A stretch of DNA of 64,000 bases, taken from the NCBI RefSeq assembly GCF_030295975.1, contig NZ_AP027364.1:3038001-3102000 (forward strand). The letters are read 5' to 3'. The first letter of the stretch is position 1. The number at the start of each line of letters is the position of its first letter. The notes beneath the pieces are model-generated. The model ran no database searches. It had not been told where the DNA came from and saw only the letters and a program-made list of their open reading frames with translations. Source of the DNA: Thalassotalea atypica. Its GTDB lineage: Bacteria; Pseudomonadota; Gammaproteobacteria; Enterobacterales; Alteromonadaceae. A program made the position numbers and the translations under genes. This document shows positions 47,240-58,005 of this stretch, in pieces.

Positions 47240-48274
47240 TTAACTATCTTTTTTTACATTCTTGATATCAGTAATGGTATCAACAAACGCTTGATTATCT
47301 GATTCACTAAAATTCGCGATGACCGCTAAATACCACCAGTTTGCACTGGCGAATGCTTTGCATTTTACCGCATCTTTCTCAGTCATCAACAGAGGTAAGT
47401 CATCTTTGAACGATTGAAAATCTTTTTCAACAAAATGATGATGATCAACAAAGGCTTTTACTTGCTCTGTAATAAAAGCGTTGTCCCTTAACGTGTTAAA
47501 AAAGCGACTCGGATCGCCAATACCAGCCGCAGCATTAACTCGCGGATGGCTATGAATAAATTCATCAACATGACATCGCTCACCCGTGCTGATATTCACT
47601 ATTTCACAGGCTTGTAAATTCATTTTCTGATGCTTGACATCAATTGCTAACTTGTTGTCTCCGTTGAGCACAACATGTTGTACACTTGATAAGCGCCACT
47701 GACCTTCACGAAGCGGCCCGGCAGGTAACAACAAACCGTTGCCGAATCCGCGTTTACCATCAACCACAATAATTTCGCAGTCTCGCTTTAATTTATAGTG
47801 CTGCAAGCCATCGTCCGCAATGACAATATCACAACCTAAAGATTTAAGCTGCTTTGCGCTTGATATGCGTTCAGGCCCCACAACAACTGGCACATTGCAG
47901 CGATGATAAATCAAAAACGGTTCATCACCGGTTTGTTCAACTGGCGTATATTGATTTAGGGTCAATGGGTAAGTTTGTCTTGCTTGCAACTTACCGCCAT
48001 AACCGCGGCTTATCACCCCTGGACGTAAACCAAGCTGCTGACAAATTTGAATTAAGTGAATCACCAATGGCGTTTTACCATTACCGCCAACACCAATATT
48101 ACCAACAACGATAACGGGAATACCTGAACAGGAAGCTTTAAGGAGTTGCCATTTATAGGCTTGACGACGAAGCGATGATAACAGCCAAAAAAGTAGGGTT
48201 AAAGGGAAAAGTAATGGTACTAAAAGCCATTTTGCATTATGTCCAGAAAACCATACCTTCTCGATTAATCTCAT
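47240..48274 (-). CDS. lpxK: Tetraacyldisaccharide 4'-kinase LpxK
   Basis: LpxK phosphorylates the 4' position of the lipid A disaccharide. The N terminus has a membrane-associating helix (WLLVPLLFPLTLLFWLLSS), followed by the P-loop GNIGVGGNGKTPLV, SRGYGG, IIVADDGLQHYKL-type sequence and a late LLMTEKDAVKC. Length 344 (E. coli 328). It lies 14 bases after msbA, the common msbA-lpxK pair. Confidence 0.97.
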   Translation of the reverse strand: MRLIEKVWFSGHNAKWLLVPLLFPLTLLFWLLSSLRRQAYKWQLLKASCSGIPVIVVGNIGVGGNGKTPLVIHLIQICQQLGLRPGVISRGYGGKLQARQTYPLTLNQYTPVEQTGDEPFLIYHRCNVPVVVGPERISSAKQLKSLGCDIVIADDGLQHYKLKRDCEIIVVDGKRGFGNGLLLPAGPLREGQWRLSSVQHVVLNGDNKLAIDVKHQKMNLQACEIVNISTGERCHVDEFIHSHPRVNAAAGIGDPSRFFNTLRDNAFITEQVKAFVDHHHFVEKDFQSFKDDLPLLMTEKDAVKCKAFASANWWYLAVIANFSESDNQAFVDTITDIKNVKKDS

Positions 48275-48288
48275 TTTAAATCAAGCCT

Positions 48289-50034
48289 TTATTGACCAAA
48301 TTGAAAGCTGTGCAATTGAGCATAAGCCCCTTCTTTGGCCAACAATTCCCCATGTTTGCCTTGCTCGATCACTTCGCCCTGTTCCATCACTAGGATTTGG
48401 TCGGCTTTTTCAATGGTGGATAAACGGTGCGCAATGACAATAGATGTTCGATTTTGCTGTAATACTTGCAATGCGTCTTGAATATGCCGTTCTGATTCTG
48501 TATCTAACGCGCTGGTGGCTTCATCTAAAATTAAGAACGGCGCATCACACAATAAAGCTCTAGCAATGGCAACGCGTTGTCGTTGGCCACCGGAGAGCAT
48601 GGCGCCGTTTTCGCCTATGTTGGTGTCTAATCCGTCTGGCATATTATCGGCAAACTCAATGACATGGGCACTTCTAGCAGCCGCATTAATTTCTTCTCGG
48701 CTGGCATCGGGTTTACCGTAAGCGATATTATTAGCAATAGAGTCATTAAAAAGCACCACTTGCTGCGACACAAAGGCAAACTGCTTTCGTATATCCGCTA
48801 ATTTATAAGAATTGATGTCTTCACCATCCACAAGAACTTTACCGGCATTGGCTTGATAAAAGCGTAGTAACAATGAAATTGTCGTTGATTTACCGCTACC
48901 AGAGCGGCCAACTAAAGCAATAGTTTGCCCAGCATCAGCTTTAAACGAAAGCTTTTTCAACGCCAGTTGCTCTTCTCCGTCGTAACCAAAATCAACATCC
49001 TTTAGCTCCAATACACCTCGAGATTTTTCCAGTGCCGTGGTGCCTAAATCTTTCTCTTTCTCAGCATCTAGTACTTTGAAGATACTGGCGCATGCGGCCA
49101 TGCCTCGTTGAAACTCACTGTTAACGGTAGTTAATAACTTTAATGGGCGGAGCAACATCACCATACAGCTTAGCACCGTAGTAAAGATACCCGGTGTTAA
49201 GCTTTCTTTCATCGATTCTAAATTAGCGATATAGAGCACAAATGCCAATGCAAATGACGCAATGATTTGAATAATTGGAACACTTGACGCTTTAGTCGCC
49301 ACCATTTTCATGCGTTGTTGACGGTTGTGCTTGTTGATCTTGCCAAAGCGTTCGCTTTCACGTTGTTGACCACCAAAGGTTAGTACCACCTTATGACCAT
49401 TAAAGGTTTGCTCTGCGGCACTGGTGACCACGCCCATGCTGTCTTGAATTTTTTTGCTAACCATACGAAAGCGTTTCGAGACAAACGTAACGATAACTGC
49501 AATGATCGGCACAATCAGTAAAAAGATGGCTGATAATTTCCAGCTATTATAAAACATCACGATCAGTAAACCGGTAACAAACGCCCCTTGTTGCACGAGC
49601 GTCAGTAAGGCTTTACTGGTAGCACTAAGCACTTGCTCGGTATCAAAGGTCAATTTGGAAATTAACGTACCTGTGGATTCTTTATCATGATATTTAACCG
49701 GCATTGCCATGATGTGCTCAAACAGCCGCTGCCTAATATCTGCTACGATGTTATTGCCCACCCATGCAAGGCAGTAATTACCCATAAAATGGAAAATACC
49801 GCGAAGGATAAACAATACAATCACAAAAACGGGAGCCCATTTCATGATGTTAGGGTTTTTTCCTGTTAGCCCATCATCAAGTAGCGGCTGTAAGTTGGAA
49901 AAAAAGTAACTATCAACCGCTGCATAACCTAACATGCCAATAATTGCGACGATAAAGCCCGCCTTGTAAGGCTTTGCGTATTGCATTAAACGAATGAAAT
50001 TTTGCCAAGTGCTCGTTTGTGGTTTGTCTTGCAT
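48289..50034 (-). CDS. msbA: Lipid A export ABC transporter MsbA
   Basis: MsbA flips lipid A-core from the inner to the outer leaflet of the inner membrane. It is a half-transporter: six membrane helices (about residues 20-310), then the ATPase with Walker A GRSGSGKST, signature [15 protein letters not shown] and Walker B FLILDEATSALD. I use the internal ATG at 50034 (MQDKPQTSTWQNF), which gives 581 residues (E. coli 582); the longer frame adds a basic, aromatic 23-residue stretch without support. Confidence 0.97.
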   Translation of the reverse strand: MQDKPQTSTWQNFIRLMQYAKPYKAGFIVAIIGMLGYAAVDSYFFSNLQPLLDDGLTGKNPNIMKWAPVFVIVLFILRGIFHFMGNYCLAWVGNNIVADIRQRLFEHIMAMPVKYHDKESTGTLISKLTFDTEQVLSATSKALLTLVQQGAFVTGLLIVMFYNSWKLSAIFLLIVPIIAVIVTFVSKRFRMVSKKIQDSMGVVTSAAEQTFNGHKVVLTFGGQQRESERFGKINKHNRQQRMKMVATKASSVPIIQIIASFALAFVLYIANLESMKESLTPGIFTTVLSCMVMLLRPLKLLTTVNSEFQRGMAACASIFKVLDAEKEKDLGTTALEKSRGVLELKDVDFGYDGEEQLALKKLSFKADAGQTIALVGRSGSGKSTTISLLLRFYQANAGKVLVDGEDINSYKLADIRKQFAFVSQQVVLFNDSIANNIAYGKPDASREEINAAARSAHVIEFADNMPDGLDTNIGENGAMLSGGQRQRVAIARALLCDAPFLILDEATSALDTESERHIQDALQVLQQNRTSIVIAHRLSTIEKADQILVMEQGEVIEQGKHGELLAKEGAYAQLHSFQFGQ

Positions 50035-50133
50035 GCAGCTCTCAGAGAAAAAGAAGTAATAATAGCGCCCACATATTCTAGCCTTAAATCCCTTATCTAC
50101 CAAGCAATTGCCTTGATAATTGACCGTAAGCCA

Positions 50134-52668
50134 TTAATTTGCGAACCAATATGGGACAATATCTAGACGATGTTGGCTTATTTCAACCCTAGAACCCGAA
50201 AAAATGAAACTTACGGCGCCACTTTTTGACGTCGTGAAGTGCTCAATAGCCGCCCGTTCATACCTTGCAAGTACTTCTGCATTAGGCATATGCCACCGAT
50301 TCATAAAACCAGCACTAAAGACGACGTATTGAGGGGAAACCCAGTTGATAAATCTCTGACTAGAGGACGTTTTTGAGCCATGATGCGGCGCGACCAAAAC
50401 ATCAACATTGAGCTTTTTCAGAGGTTGTATTGTTTCATAAAGGTTAACTAATTGATGTTCAACTTTTTTCGAAATATCGCCTGTCAGTAACGCACTATGA
50501 GATGATCCTTTAACAATCAGCACACAGGAATCATCATTGTCTTTACCAGCTTCCTTTAAAGGATGAAGCGCCCTAATAGCTAATCCTTGCCATTGCCAAT
50601 TTAGCCCGGAAATACAGGGTTGATGATTACTTTGACTTGCTAAGGAAGTTTTATCGCCTAGCATATGCGCTTCGTTGAAGACCAAATGGTTTATCTCAAA
50701 ATTCTCACGCAAAGTGATTATCCCGCCGGCATGGTCATTATCATCATGACTGATAAACAAGTAATCAATTTCATTGATGTTATTTGCCTTTAGAAACGGG
50801 GTAATTACGCTAGCTGAAAAGTTAAAACCTGAGGGGTAATGAGCACCTGTATCGTAAACAATCGCCCGTTGATTTTTAATAATAACAACCGCTAAGCCCT
50901 GTCCAACATCTAAGACATGAAGTTGCCAAGCTTCATCTTTAAATTGAACAAACGCAAGCGTCAATAAGGAAAGTATCAGTGGTAAGAGATGAGTCTTAAA
51001 CCTTAATTTTATGTTGCGCAATTGTGATGAAATGGATAACAAAATTTTGGGTGACAACAGCAGGACAATAAAGCATAAAACAATAATAATCATCAGCACT
51101 TGCAGATGGATGCTCAACTCAACAATGGCGTGTGGTCGCTGTGATAAATAGGTTAAAAAATGCCACAGTGGTGTTAAAACTCGTAGTGCCAATTCAATAA
51201 AAATAGACGAAAGCGACAGGTTTATCGGAAGTGCTAACATAGCGCACAGTAAAAGTGGCATTAACAATAAGCTCACTACAGGCACAGCAACAAGATTTGC
51301 CACGGCTGATAACCAAGAAAACTGGCCAAAAATGATTAAATTAATCGGCAACATCAATAGCGTTATCGCCAGTTGAATTTTCACCAATATCACGATGTAC
51401 TTTTTTATTTTGCTGGCGGATGATTGAATAAGACTTTGATTCAATACGTGATTGGCTGTCGGTTTAAATCGCCACAAAATAAACACGATAACTATCACTG
51501 CATAAAACGTTAGCCAAAAGCTCGCCGTCAAAAGACTCATCGGCGCGATGAGAACCAATAGAAATAAAGTCAGTAGCATCAGCCGTAAAAAAGAGAGATG
51601 AAGATAGCAACTTCGAGCGATTAGCACTAAAAATAGCATGACTAACGCACGTGTCGTTGGCGTGCTGAAATTCGCTAAATATCCATAAAACAGGGCTGTA
51701 AAACCAGCTATTAAGAGCAATAAAGGCTGCGCATTGGCTGACAATAAAGCATTAGATACATTGGTAGGTAAACCTTGATTTCTGAGCAATCTGGACAAGG
51801 GAAAGGTCCTAATACATAGTCGTAAAAACAGGTAGGCAAACGCTGCTACTAGTCCAATATGCAACCCTGAAATGGCGATTAAATGCTGCGTTCCTGTTTG
51901 TCGTAGCACCTGCCATGTTTCATCATTAAACGAAGCCCGCTCGCCAAAAGTCAAAGCAAATAAGATGGCTCTTAATGGCTCTTCTTCGACGAGTTGTTCA
52001 AATTGTTGGTACCATTGATAACGTGTACTTAATGACCCATCAGCTACTGAGATCACCTTTTGCGTATTGATATAGCCAGTGGTAGAAACTCCTTTGCTCA
52101 ACAGCCATGTTTTATAATTAAAAGTGCCTTTATTGGCAAAGTTATAGCTAGGTTTGAGTTTTGCGAACAATATTAGCGTTTGTCCGTGCTGTATTGTTTC
52201 CGGGTGACAGATGAGAAATTGACGGCTAATGCTAAGCCGAATGTTGACTGGGTAAAGCAACTTTTGAGCATTCAAATAAGTAATTTGACCATAGAAGTGT
52301 TCATTATCTATGCTTGTTTTCTGCTGTTTAAGCTGACACATCGTCCCCCGAGCTTGCTTGCTCAATTGGCTATACTCAGAGGAAGGATGGGTAACGATTG
52401 AAGAGACGTGTACTGTCAACCGCTGTTCTTTACCCCACAAAGCAGCTGGTATTACATCGTTTCGTTGCCAGATATTTTCTATTTGATAAGCATTAAATAA
52501 TAGCCAAAGTGCGCCTATAATAAATGCTAAAGACGAACGCCATTGCTTAGCGATTAAAAAGGTTAAAAGCATGATACTAAGCAAAGTTTTGTAAAAAATG
52601 ACTGGCACTGTAGGACTAAACAATGACAAAATAGCCCCTATAAAGAAGCTCAGTAACCACCTATCCAT
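50134..52668 (-). CDS. comEC: DNA internalization protein ComEC/Rec2
   Basis: ComEC forms the inner membrane channel for single-stranded DNA in natural transformation. The order is N-terminal membrane and OB-like part (DUF4131), the competence membrane domain (about residues 220-520, ALTFGERASF, LIAISGLHIGLVAAF), and a C-terminal metallo-beta-lactamase domain with SHDDNDHAGG and VLVAPHHGSKTSSS. Length 844, longer than E. coli YcaI (754). The gene is intact. Its start is only 32 bases from the divergent DUF2062 gene. Confidence 0.95.
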   Translation of the reverse strand: MDRWLLSFFIGAILSLFSPTVPVIFYKTLLSIMLLTFLIAKQWRSSLAFIIGALWLLFNAYQIENIWQRNDVIPAALWGKEQRLTVHVSSIVTHPSSEYSQLSKQARGTMCQLKQQKTSIDNEHFYGQITYLNAQKLLYPVNIRLSISRQFLICHPETIQHGQTLILFAKLKPSYNFANKGTFNYKTWLLSKGVSTTGYINTQKVISVADGSLSTRYQWYQQFEQLVEEEPLRAILFALTFGERASFNDETWQVLRQTGTQHLIAISGLHIGLVAAFAYLFLRLCIRTFPLSRLLRNQGLPTNVSNALLSANAQPLLLLIAGFTALFYGYLANFSTPTTRALVMLFLVLIARSCYLHLSFLRLMLLTLFLLVLIAPMSLLTASFWLTFYAVIVIVFILWRFKPTANHVLNQSLIQSSASKIKKYIVILVKIQLAITLLMLPINLIIFGQFSWLSAVANLVAVPVVSLLLMPLLLCAMLALPINLSLSSIFIELALRVLTPLWHFLTYLSQRPHAIVELSIHLQVLMIIIVLCFIVLLLSPKILLSISSQLRNIKLRFKTHLLPLILSLLTLAFVQFKDEAWQLHVLDVGQGLAVVIIKNQRAIVYDTGAHYPSGFNFSASVITPFLKANNINEIDYLFISHDDNDHAGGIITLRENFEINHLVFNEAHMLGDKTSLASQSNHQPCISGLNWQWQGLAIRALHPLKEAGKDNDDSCVLIVKGSSHSALLTGDISKKVEHQLVNLYETIQPLKKLNVDVLVAPHHGSKTSSSQRFINWVSPQYVVFSAGFMNRWHMPNAEVLARYERAAIEHFTTSKSGAVSFIFSGSRVEISQHRLDIVPYWFAN

Positions 52669-52700
52669 GGTGATGAATATCCTTAAACCTATATTTATTT

Positions 52701-53216
52701 ATGCCTAAAAAAACCATTAGACGATTAATGCCAGATCACAACACCATTAAAAGCAATAAGCATTTGCAGGTGTTTGGTGCGTTATTACACAACGCAAATT
52801 TATGGCATTTAAACCGTCATTCCGTTGCAAAAGCATTTGCTGTAGGGCTTTTCTTCGCGTTTATCCCTGTCCCTTTTCAGATGATACTAGCTGCTGGCAC
52901 TTCCATTATAGTACATGCAAATTTACCGCTTGCGATTGCATTGGTATGGATCACTAACCCACTAACCATGCCGGCAATATTTTATTTTTGTTGGCTATTA
53001 GGCACTTGGATTGTTGGTGGCGAAGAACATGAATTTTATTTTGAGGCCAGTTGGCAATGGGTCGTTGATAGCATTACAACTATCGGTCCAGAATTTTTGA
53101 TTGGCTGTGGTGCAGCGGCAATTACGTTTTCCACTTTAGGGTATTTTGCCATCCAAGGTTTATGGCGTTATCACGTCATCAAAGAATGGAATAAAAGAAA
53201 AGTGAGCCGTAACTAA
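52701..53216 (+). CDS. DUF2062 family membrane protein
   Basis: A 171-residue inner membrane protein of DUF2062, commonly found beside comEC in gammaproteobacteria. The family motif region includes HSVAKAFAVGLFFAFIPVPF and ITNPLTMPAIFYFCWLLG; about three membrane segments. Function unknown. The ribosome site is weak. The stop codon lies inside a terminator hairpin shared with the convergent peptidase gene. Confidence 0.92.
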   Translation: MPKKTIRRLMPDHNTIKSNKHLQVFGALLHNANLWHLNRHSVAKAFAVGLFFAFIPVPFQMILAAGTSIIVHANLPLAIALVWITNPLTMPAIFYFCWLLGTWIVGGEEHEFYFEASWQWVVDSITTIGPEFLIGCGAAAITFSTLGYFAIQGLWRYHVIKEWNKRKVSRN

Positions 53217-53229
53217 ACGACTCGCTTTT
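53198..53229. terminator. Terminator overlapping the end of the DUF2062 gene
   Basis: AAAAGTGAG pairs with CTCGCTTTT (9 pairs, one G-U) around the stop codon of the DUF2062 gene; the A- and T-ends allow use in both directions for the convergent M1 peptidase gene. Confidence 0.65.
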
Positions 53230-53261
53230 ATCGATAAAACTTATCAGTTCAATCCGTAACT

Positions 53262-55880
53262 TTAATCAGAAAGTCCGGTGTACTCGTCCAAGAAGGCATT
53301 GAAAGAAGCTTCTTCTTTTTGTTTCAAGGTAATACAGTTTTGTTCACTTTCCATCGCTTTAATCATACTCGCCTGATATGCCGCGTCTTTGTCTTTGAAA
53401 AACGCTTCTAACTTAGCTAAGTTTTCAGCTCGACATTCTGCACCCATAATAAATGGCATATACCCTTGCATATTTTCAGGAATAGCGTGGCTAAATTTTT
53501 CAAAGTTATTATCCATCCATTGGTATAAGTAACTGTGATCCTTATTGATATAAAACAGCCCAGATACCGGTCTTGCTTTATCACCCGATGGCATTCTGTC
53601 AGCAAGCATTTCAGCAAGCACATAGTCTATGGCTTTCTCGTCGACAAAATAAAACGATGCGGTGATATTTGATTTTAAAGTCGCGTCTTGAGTACTTAAG
53701 TATGTGTCTATGTATTTTTTGGCTAAGCTTGCATCGCCTTTCATTGCAGCTATGCGCAGTGCTTCACGGCCTAGACTGGCATCAACACTTTTAGGAGATT
53801 CTAAGTATGTTATCGCAATTTTATTAAGCTCAGTGACAAGTTTAGGATTACTACCTAGCTGCCCTAAAGTACGCAATAATCGTGGACGTAAAGACAAGAT
53901 ATCGTCGCTATCCGTCTCTTTTGTGCTAACACCAATTTTCTCATACCAAGGGTTTAAACTGTCATTAACCAATCGGCTAATTTTGCCTTGATTGTCATTG
54001 CTGATATAAAGCTCGCTGGTATATTTGATGTTTTCCATAATTTCGCGAAACACCACGGCATCTTCTGTTTTCGCAAGTTTTGATAGCAGTTCAAAATGCT
54101 CTGCCATACCAATTTTACCTGCTGTAAGTAAACCATTACTGTTCATGATTAACGCAATTTGTTCTTTTGGCGTCAATGCATCAAGATCATTCAATAGCGC
54201 TTGATATTGGCGCGCTGATGTTTGCCACATGTAATAGCCGTTACCATTATCTAGCGGGAAAACCCATTCAGCTTCAGTGCCCGGTGCAAAAACACTTTCT
54301 TGTTCACTCAGTAAATAAGAGGTCTGTTTCACTTCGCCATTCACTTTGTATTTAATTGCTACAGGCACTTGCCAATTTTGCTCTGTCACTTGTGCATTCA
54401 AGTTTCGATAGCGTTGTTGAGAGATTTTACCTTTTTCACCAAACGTCACTAACGGAAAGCCCGGTTGATTCAAATAGCTATCAGCAATAGATTTGACGTC
54501 TTGCTTTGATGCAATAGAAACTTCATTCCATAAATCATCAGCAATGGTATTGCCCCAGCTGTGCTTTTTCATGTAAGTCTGAATAGCGAGTTGGAAGGTT
54601 TCTTTACCGACCATTTGCTCAATCATCGCAAGCATGGCATGGCCTTTGGTATAGTTCAGCCCCATACCATCTTCAATATCATTATTATTTTTAACTTCTT
54701 TGCGAATCGATTTTGTCGCGACTAAAGCGTCTTCACCAAAGGCTGCTTGTTGTGGCAATTGCAGCTCAGAGCGTAACTCTGGGTATAGATTATCGAGTAT
54801 TTTTTGCGCCATCCAAGTAGCAAACGCTTCGTTAAGCCATAAATCATCCCACCATTTCATGGTGACTAAATCGCCGTACCACATATGCGCTAATTCATGA
54901 GCAATAACATTGAGAGTGCTGATTGCTTGTCCTGCGCTAGCGTTATCACCACGTAGCAACAACTCTGTTCGGTAGGTTACTAACCCTGGGTTTTCCATCG
55001 CACCAAAGGCGTAATCCGGCACTGCAATAAAATCTAATTTCTTATAAGGGTAGTCGATACCAAAATACTGCTCGAGCGCTGTTAGAATAGCAGGGGTATG
55101 CGTAACCGCATAACCTGTTTGTGAGCCGCTGCCTTTTGGAGAATAAATTGCTCCTGGGACGGAAAGCCCTTCAATTGGGCTCCTGTCAAACGGACCTATC
55201 GCTAGGGCAATTAGATAACTTGGCATCGGAGGGCTAGTTTCAAATACGATCGTTTTAAAATCGCTGTGTATTTTTGAGCTTTTTACGGGGGTATTGGTCA
55301 GCGCGGTTAGTTCTGTCGGTACTGTCAGGATCAGTTGATAAGGTATTTTGGCTGACGGCTCATCGAATACTGGAAATACACGGCGTGCATACAGTGACTG
55401 AAACTGAGTAAATAGGTAGTCGTTATCTTGATAATTGGTCTTATATAAACCTAAAGCGTCTTTAGAATACTTTGCTTTAAATTTAATTTTTAGCTGATAA
55501 TCACCGGCTTTGATAACATCACCATCACCTAGCCAAAACATGTCATATTGTTTAGCATCAGTAATCGTCAATGCCCTGTGCTCATTCCCTTTTAAAAGCA
55601 CCACTTTTTCAATATCTAGCCCGATCCAGTGCATGTTAAAGCGCTTAACGTCTTCTGCAAAATTTAAGTCGACTTTGGTTTGTCCGGTAAAAGCGTCTGA
55701 AGCTGGGTCTAACTTCAGCGAAACAATTTGGTGTGTTGGGTTAACCGTGTTGAGTAATTGATAGTCGTGCTGCTTTTGATTGTTGTGTGCACTATCAACG
55801 TGTGCGAATACTGTGCTGACAGTCAATAACGACCACAACAGTACCAATGGACTAAGTAATTTAGCCAAGAGCTTATTCAT
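53262..55880 (-). CDS. M1 family zinc aminopeptidase, exported
   Basis: A large gluzincin peptidase that removes N-terminal residues from peptides. The substrate motif GAMENPGLVTY (about residue 293) and the zinc site HELAHMWYGD with NEAFATWM 19 residues after the motif (about residues 327-350) are complete. A signal peptide (MNKLLAKLLSPLVLLWSLLT, cleavage near VFA) shows export, unlike cytoplasmic PepN. The C-terminal ERAP1-like helical domain runs from about residue 540. I take the second ATG (55880), which gives a clean signal peptide; the first ATG at 55895 adds five residues. It stands alone between the DUF2062 gene and lolE. Confidence 0.93.
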   Translation of the reverse strand: MNKLLAKLLSPLVLLWSLLTVSTVFAHVDSAHNNQKQHDYQLLNTVNPTHQIVSLKLDPASDAFTGQTKVDLNFAEDVKRFNMHWIGLDIEKVVLLKGNEHRALTITDAKQYDMFWLGDGDVIKAGDYQLKIKFKAKYSKDALGLYKTNYQDNDYLFTQFQSLYARRVFPVFDEPSAKIPYQLILTVPTELTALTNTPVKSSKIHSDFKTIVFETSPPMPSYLIALAIGPFDRSPIEGLSVPGAIYSPKGSGSQTGYAVTHTPAILTALEQYFGIDYPYKKLDFIAVPDYAFGAMENPGLVTYRTELLLRGDNASAGQAISTLNVIAHELAHMWYGDLVTMKWWDDLWLNEAFATWMAQKILDNLYPELRSELQLPQQAAFGEDALVATKSIRKEVKNNNDIEDGMGLNYTKGHAMLAMIEQMVGKETFQLAIQTYMKKHSWGNTIADDLWNEVSIASKQDVKSIADSYLNQPGFPLVTFGEKGKISQQRYRNLNAQVTEQNWQVPVAIKYKVNGEVKQTSYLLSEQESVFAPGTEAEWVFPLDNGNGYYMWQTSARQYQALLNDLDALTPKEQIALIMNSNGLLTAGKIGMAEHFELLSKLAKTEDAVVFREIMENIKYTSELYISNDNQGKISRLVNDSLNPWYEKIGVSTKETDSDDILSLRPRLLRTLGQLGSNPKLVTELNKIAITYLESPKSVDASLGREALRIAAMKGDASLAKKYIDTYLSTQDATLKSNITASFYFVDEKAIDYVLAEMLADRMPSGDKARPVSGLFYINKDHSYLYQWMDNNFEKFSHAIPENMQGYMPFIMGAECRAENLAKLEAFFKDKDAAYQASMIKAMESEQNCITLKQKEEASFNAFLDEYTGLSD

Positions 55881-56039
55881 TATTCTATCTACCATGTATG
55901 GGGTACCAATCTCACACTATAATGTAAAAAAAATGTAAACACTAGGCATGGACTGATCGACGCTAACGCAATTTGTTAGCAGTTGTAAATAGGCGTGAGA
56001 ACAAGTTGTTGGTCATATTACTGCCACTTAAAATGGCAA

Positions 56040-57314
56040 CTAAATTTGGCCAAGTACTGCTGCTGGCTCTACTTTTGTTGCTCGCCACGCGGGGTAGATA
56101 GTTGCTAAGGTGCTCATAATCAAAGCCACAACAATAGTAGCAATAACATCTGACTGCACTAACTGTGTTGGCAAATAATCAATAAAGTAAACATCACCAG
56201 ATAAGAACGTGACACCAAAAAACGTTTCTATTGCAGCAAAAATTTCGGTCAAATTAAGCGCAATGATAACTCCCAAAATGCCACCTGAAAGGCTTCCAAT
56301 GAAACCGTTCATCATACCTTGAATCACAAAAGCTATCATCACGGTGCTAGGCGCTGCGCCCATGGTTTTTAATATCGCAATGTCACCACGCTTTTCATTG
56401 ACCACCATAATCAGTGTGGAAACAATGTTGAAACTTGCCACCGCGATAACCAATACCATGACAATAAACATCACCATACGCACTAATTGAATATCGTTGT
56501 ATAAATGCCCTTGCGTGCGTGTCCAGTCATGAATATAAACATAATGATCAAAGCTGTAAGCAACGTCACGAGTTATCGATGGGGCATTAAAGACTTTACT
56601 CACTTTAACGCGAATACCGTCCACTTGCTCTGGCGACAATTGCTTAATGTCTTGAGCTTTAGCTAAAGAGATATAAGCTAAATTATCATCAACAATGCCG
56701 CCAAATTTAAATATTCCGGCAACCATTAAATTATGCTTTTTCGGCGTTGGAAATTTAACTGACAAGCCTTGATTAATATCTGATGCGGGCAGCAACAACT
56801 GAATTTTATCACCAAGGCTAACACCCAACTTTTTAGCGATACCACTGCCGATAATAATACCTTGTGACTGAGAAGGGTCAGTACTTGAATACAATGTATC
56901 CCACTGCCCTGCAATTAAGTAGTCTGTGATTGCAGAAACCTGTTGTTCTAGCGTTTGATCAACACCTCTAATTTCAAGGGACTTAAGCTCCGCTTTATGC
57001 TGGATCATGCCATTGAGCTTAATCACAGGCGCACTTGCAATAACATCAGGGTGAGTGATGATTTTTTTCGCTTTATCCCGCCAATTTACAATTGGCTCAT
57101 TGACGGCGATAACCTCACCATGTGGAATGATGGATAACAAACGATCCGCCAAAGCCCGCTCAAAACCATTCATTGCCGAAAGGACGATGATCAACACCAT
57201 TACACCTAAGGCAATACCTATGGTTGATGAAGCAGAAATAAACGAAGCAAATCCACCCACTTGTCGTGCACGAATATAACGAAAGGCAAGAAATAAACTT
57301 AGTGGCTTAAACAT
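56040..57314 (-). CDS. lolE: Lipoprotein-releasing ABC transporter permease LolE
   Basis: LolE with LolC forms the membrane part of LolCDE, which extracts outer-membrane lipoproteins and hands them to LolA. The N terminus (PLSLFLAFRYIRARQ, STIGIALGVMVLI, LSAMNGFERAL, IPHGEVIAV) follows E. coli LolE closely. There is one N-terminal membrane helix, a large periplasmic domain (about residues 45-275) and three C-terminal helices. I use the ATG at 57314 (424 residues, E. coli 414), seven bases after the lolD stop; the longer frame overlaps lolD. Confidence 0.95.
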   Translation of the reverse strand: MFKPLSLFLAFRYIRARQVGGFASFISASSTIGIALGVMVLIIVLSAMNGFERALADRLLSIIPHGEVIAVNEPIVNWRDKAKKIITHPDVIASAPVIKLNGMIQHKAELKSLEIRGVDQTLEQQVSAITDYLIAGQWDTLYSSTDPSQSQGIIIGSGIAKKLGVSLGDKIQLLLPASDINQGLSVKFPTPKKHNLMVAGIFKFGGIVDDNLAYISLAKAQDIKQLSPEQVDGIRVKVSKVFNAPSITRDVAYSFDHYVYIHDWTRTQGHLYNDIQLVRMVMFIVMVLVIAVASFNIVSTLIMVVNEKRGDIAILKTMGAAPSTVMIAFVIQGMMNGFIGSLSGGILGVIIALNLTEIFAAIETFFGVTFLSGDVYFIDYLPTQLVQSDVIATIVVALIMSTLATIYPAWRATKVEPAAVLGQI

Positions 57315-57321
57315 CTTTCTG

Positions 57322-58005
57322 CTACTCATCCAATGGCAATAATTTGCCATGGTCTAGCTTTAATTGACGATCCATCTTACCTGCAAGGGTCAAATCGTGC
57401 GTGACAACAACAAAACTGGTTTGCACCTGCTGATTGAGCTGTTTGATCAATTGATAAATAGCTTCTGCGGTGTCGAAATCTAAATTCCCCGTGGGTTCAT
57501 CCGCTAAAATAATCGCAGGCTTAGTCACTAACGCTCGCGCAATCGCGACACGTTGTCTTTCGCCTCCAGATAGCGCTGACGGTTTATGACTCATTCGGTG
57601 AGCCAAGCCCACTTGCTCGAGCACCTTTCGCGCTTCAAGAACGGCTAACTTCGGTGCATCTCCACGAATTAGCAATGGCATCGCGACATTTTCTTCTGCG
57701 GTAAACTCCATCATTAGATGATGGAATTGGTAAATGAAGCCAATATGCTGATTTCTAAATTTTGCCCGTTTTTTATCGTCTAAGGTATGAATATCAATAT
57801 CGTTAATAAAAACATGTCCTGCACTGGGCAGATCAAGCGCTCCTGCTAAATGCAAAAACGTACTTTTACCACAACCTGAACTACCGACAATAGCCAGCAA
57901 TTCACCTTTTTTAACTTCTAAATTCAAATCAGCTAAAACGGGAGTTTCAACATCTCCTTGGCGGTATACTTTTGAAAGCTGCTGACAGCTAAGCACACTA
58001 CTCAT
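57322..58005 (-). CDS. lolD: Lipoprotein-releasing ABC transporter ATPase LolD
   Basis: This ATPase powers LolCDE. Walker [10 protein letters not shown] (about residues 42-50), Q-loop [20 protein letters not shown], signature [15 protein letters not shown] and Walker [13 protein letters not shown] are intact. Length 227 (E. coli 233). It overlaps lolC by eight bases and precedes lolE by seven, so the three form one translationally linked operon. Confidence 0.97.
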   Translation of the reverse strand: MSSVLSCQQLSKVYRQGDVETPVLADLNLEVKKGELLAIVGSSGCGKSTFLHLAGALDLPSAGHVFINDIDIHTLDDKKRAKFRNQHIGFIYQFHHLMMEFTAEENVAMPLLIRGDAPKLAVLEARKVLEQVGLAHRMSHKPSALSGGERQRVAIARALVTKPAIILADEPTGNLDFDTAEAIYQLIKQLNQQVQTSFVVVTHDLTLAGKMDRQLKLDHGKLLPLDE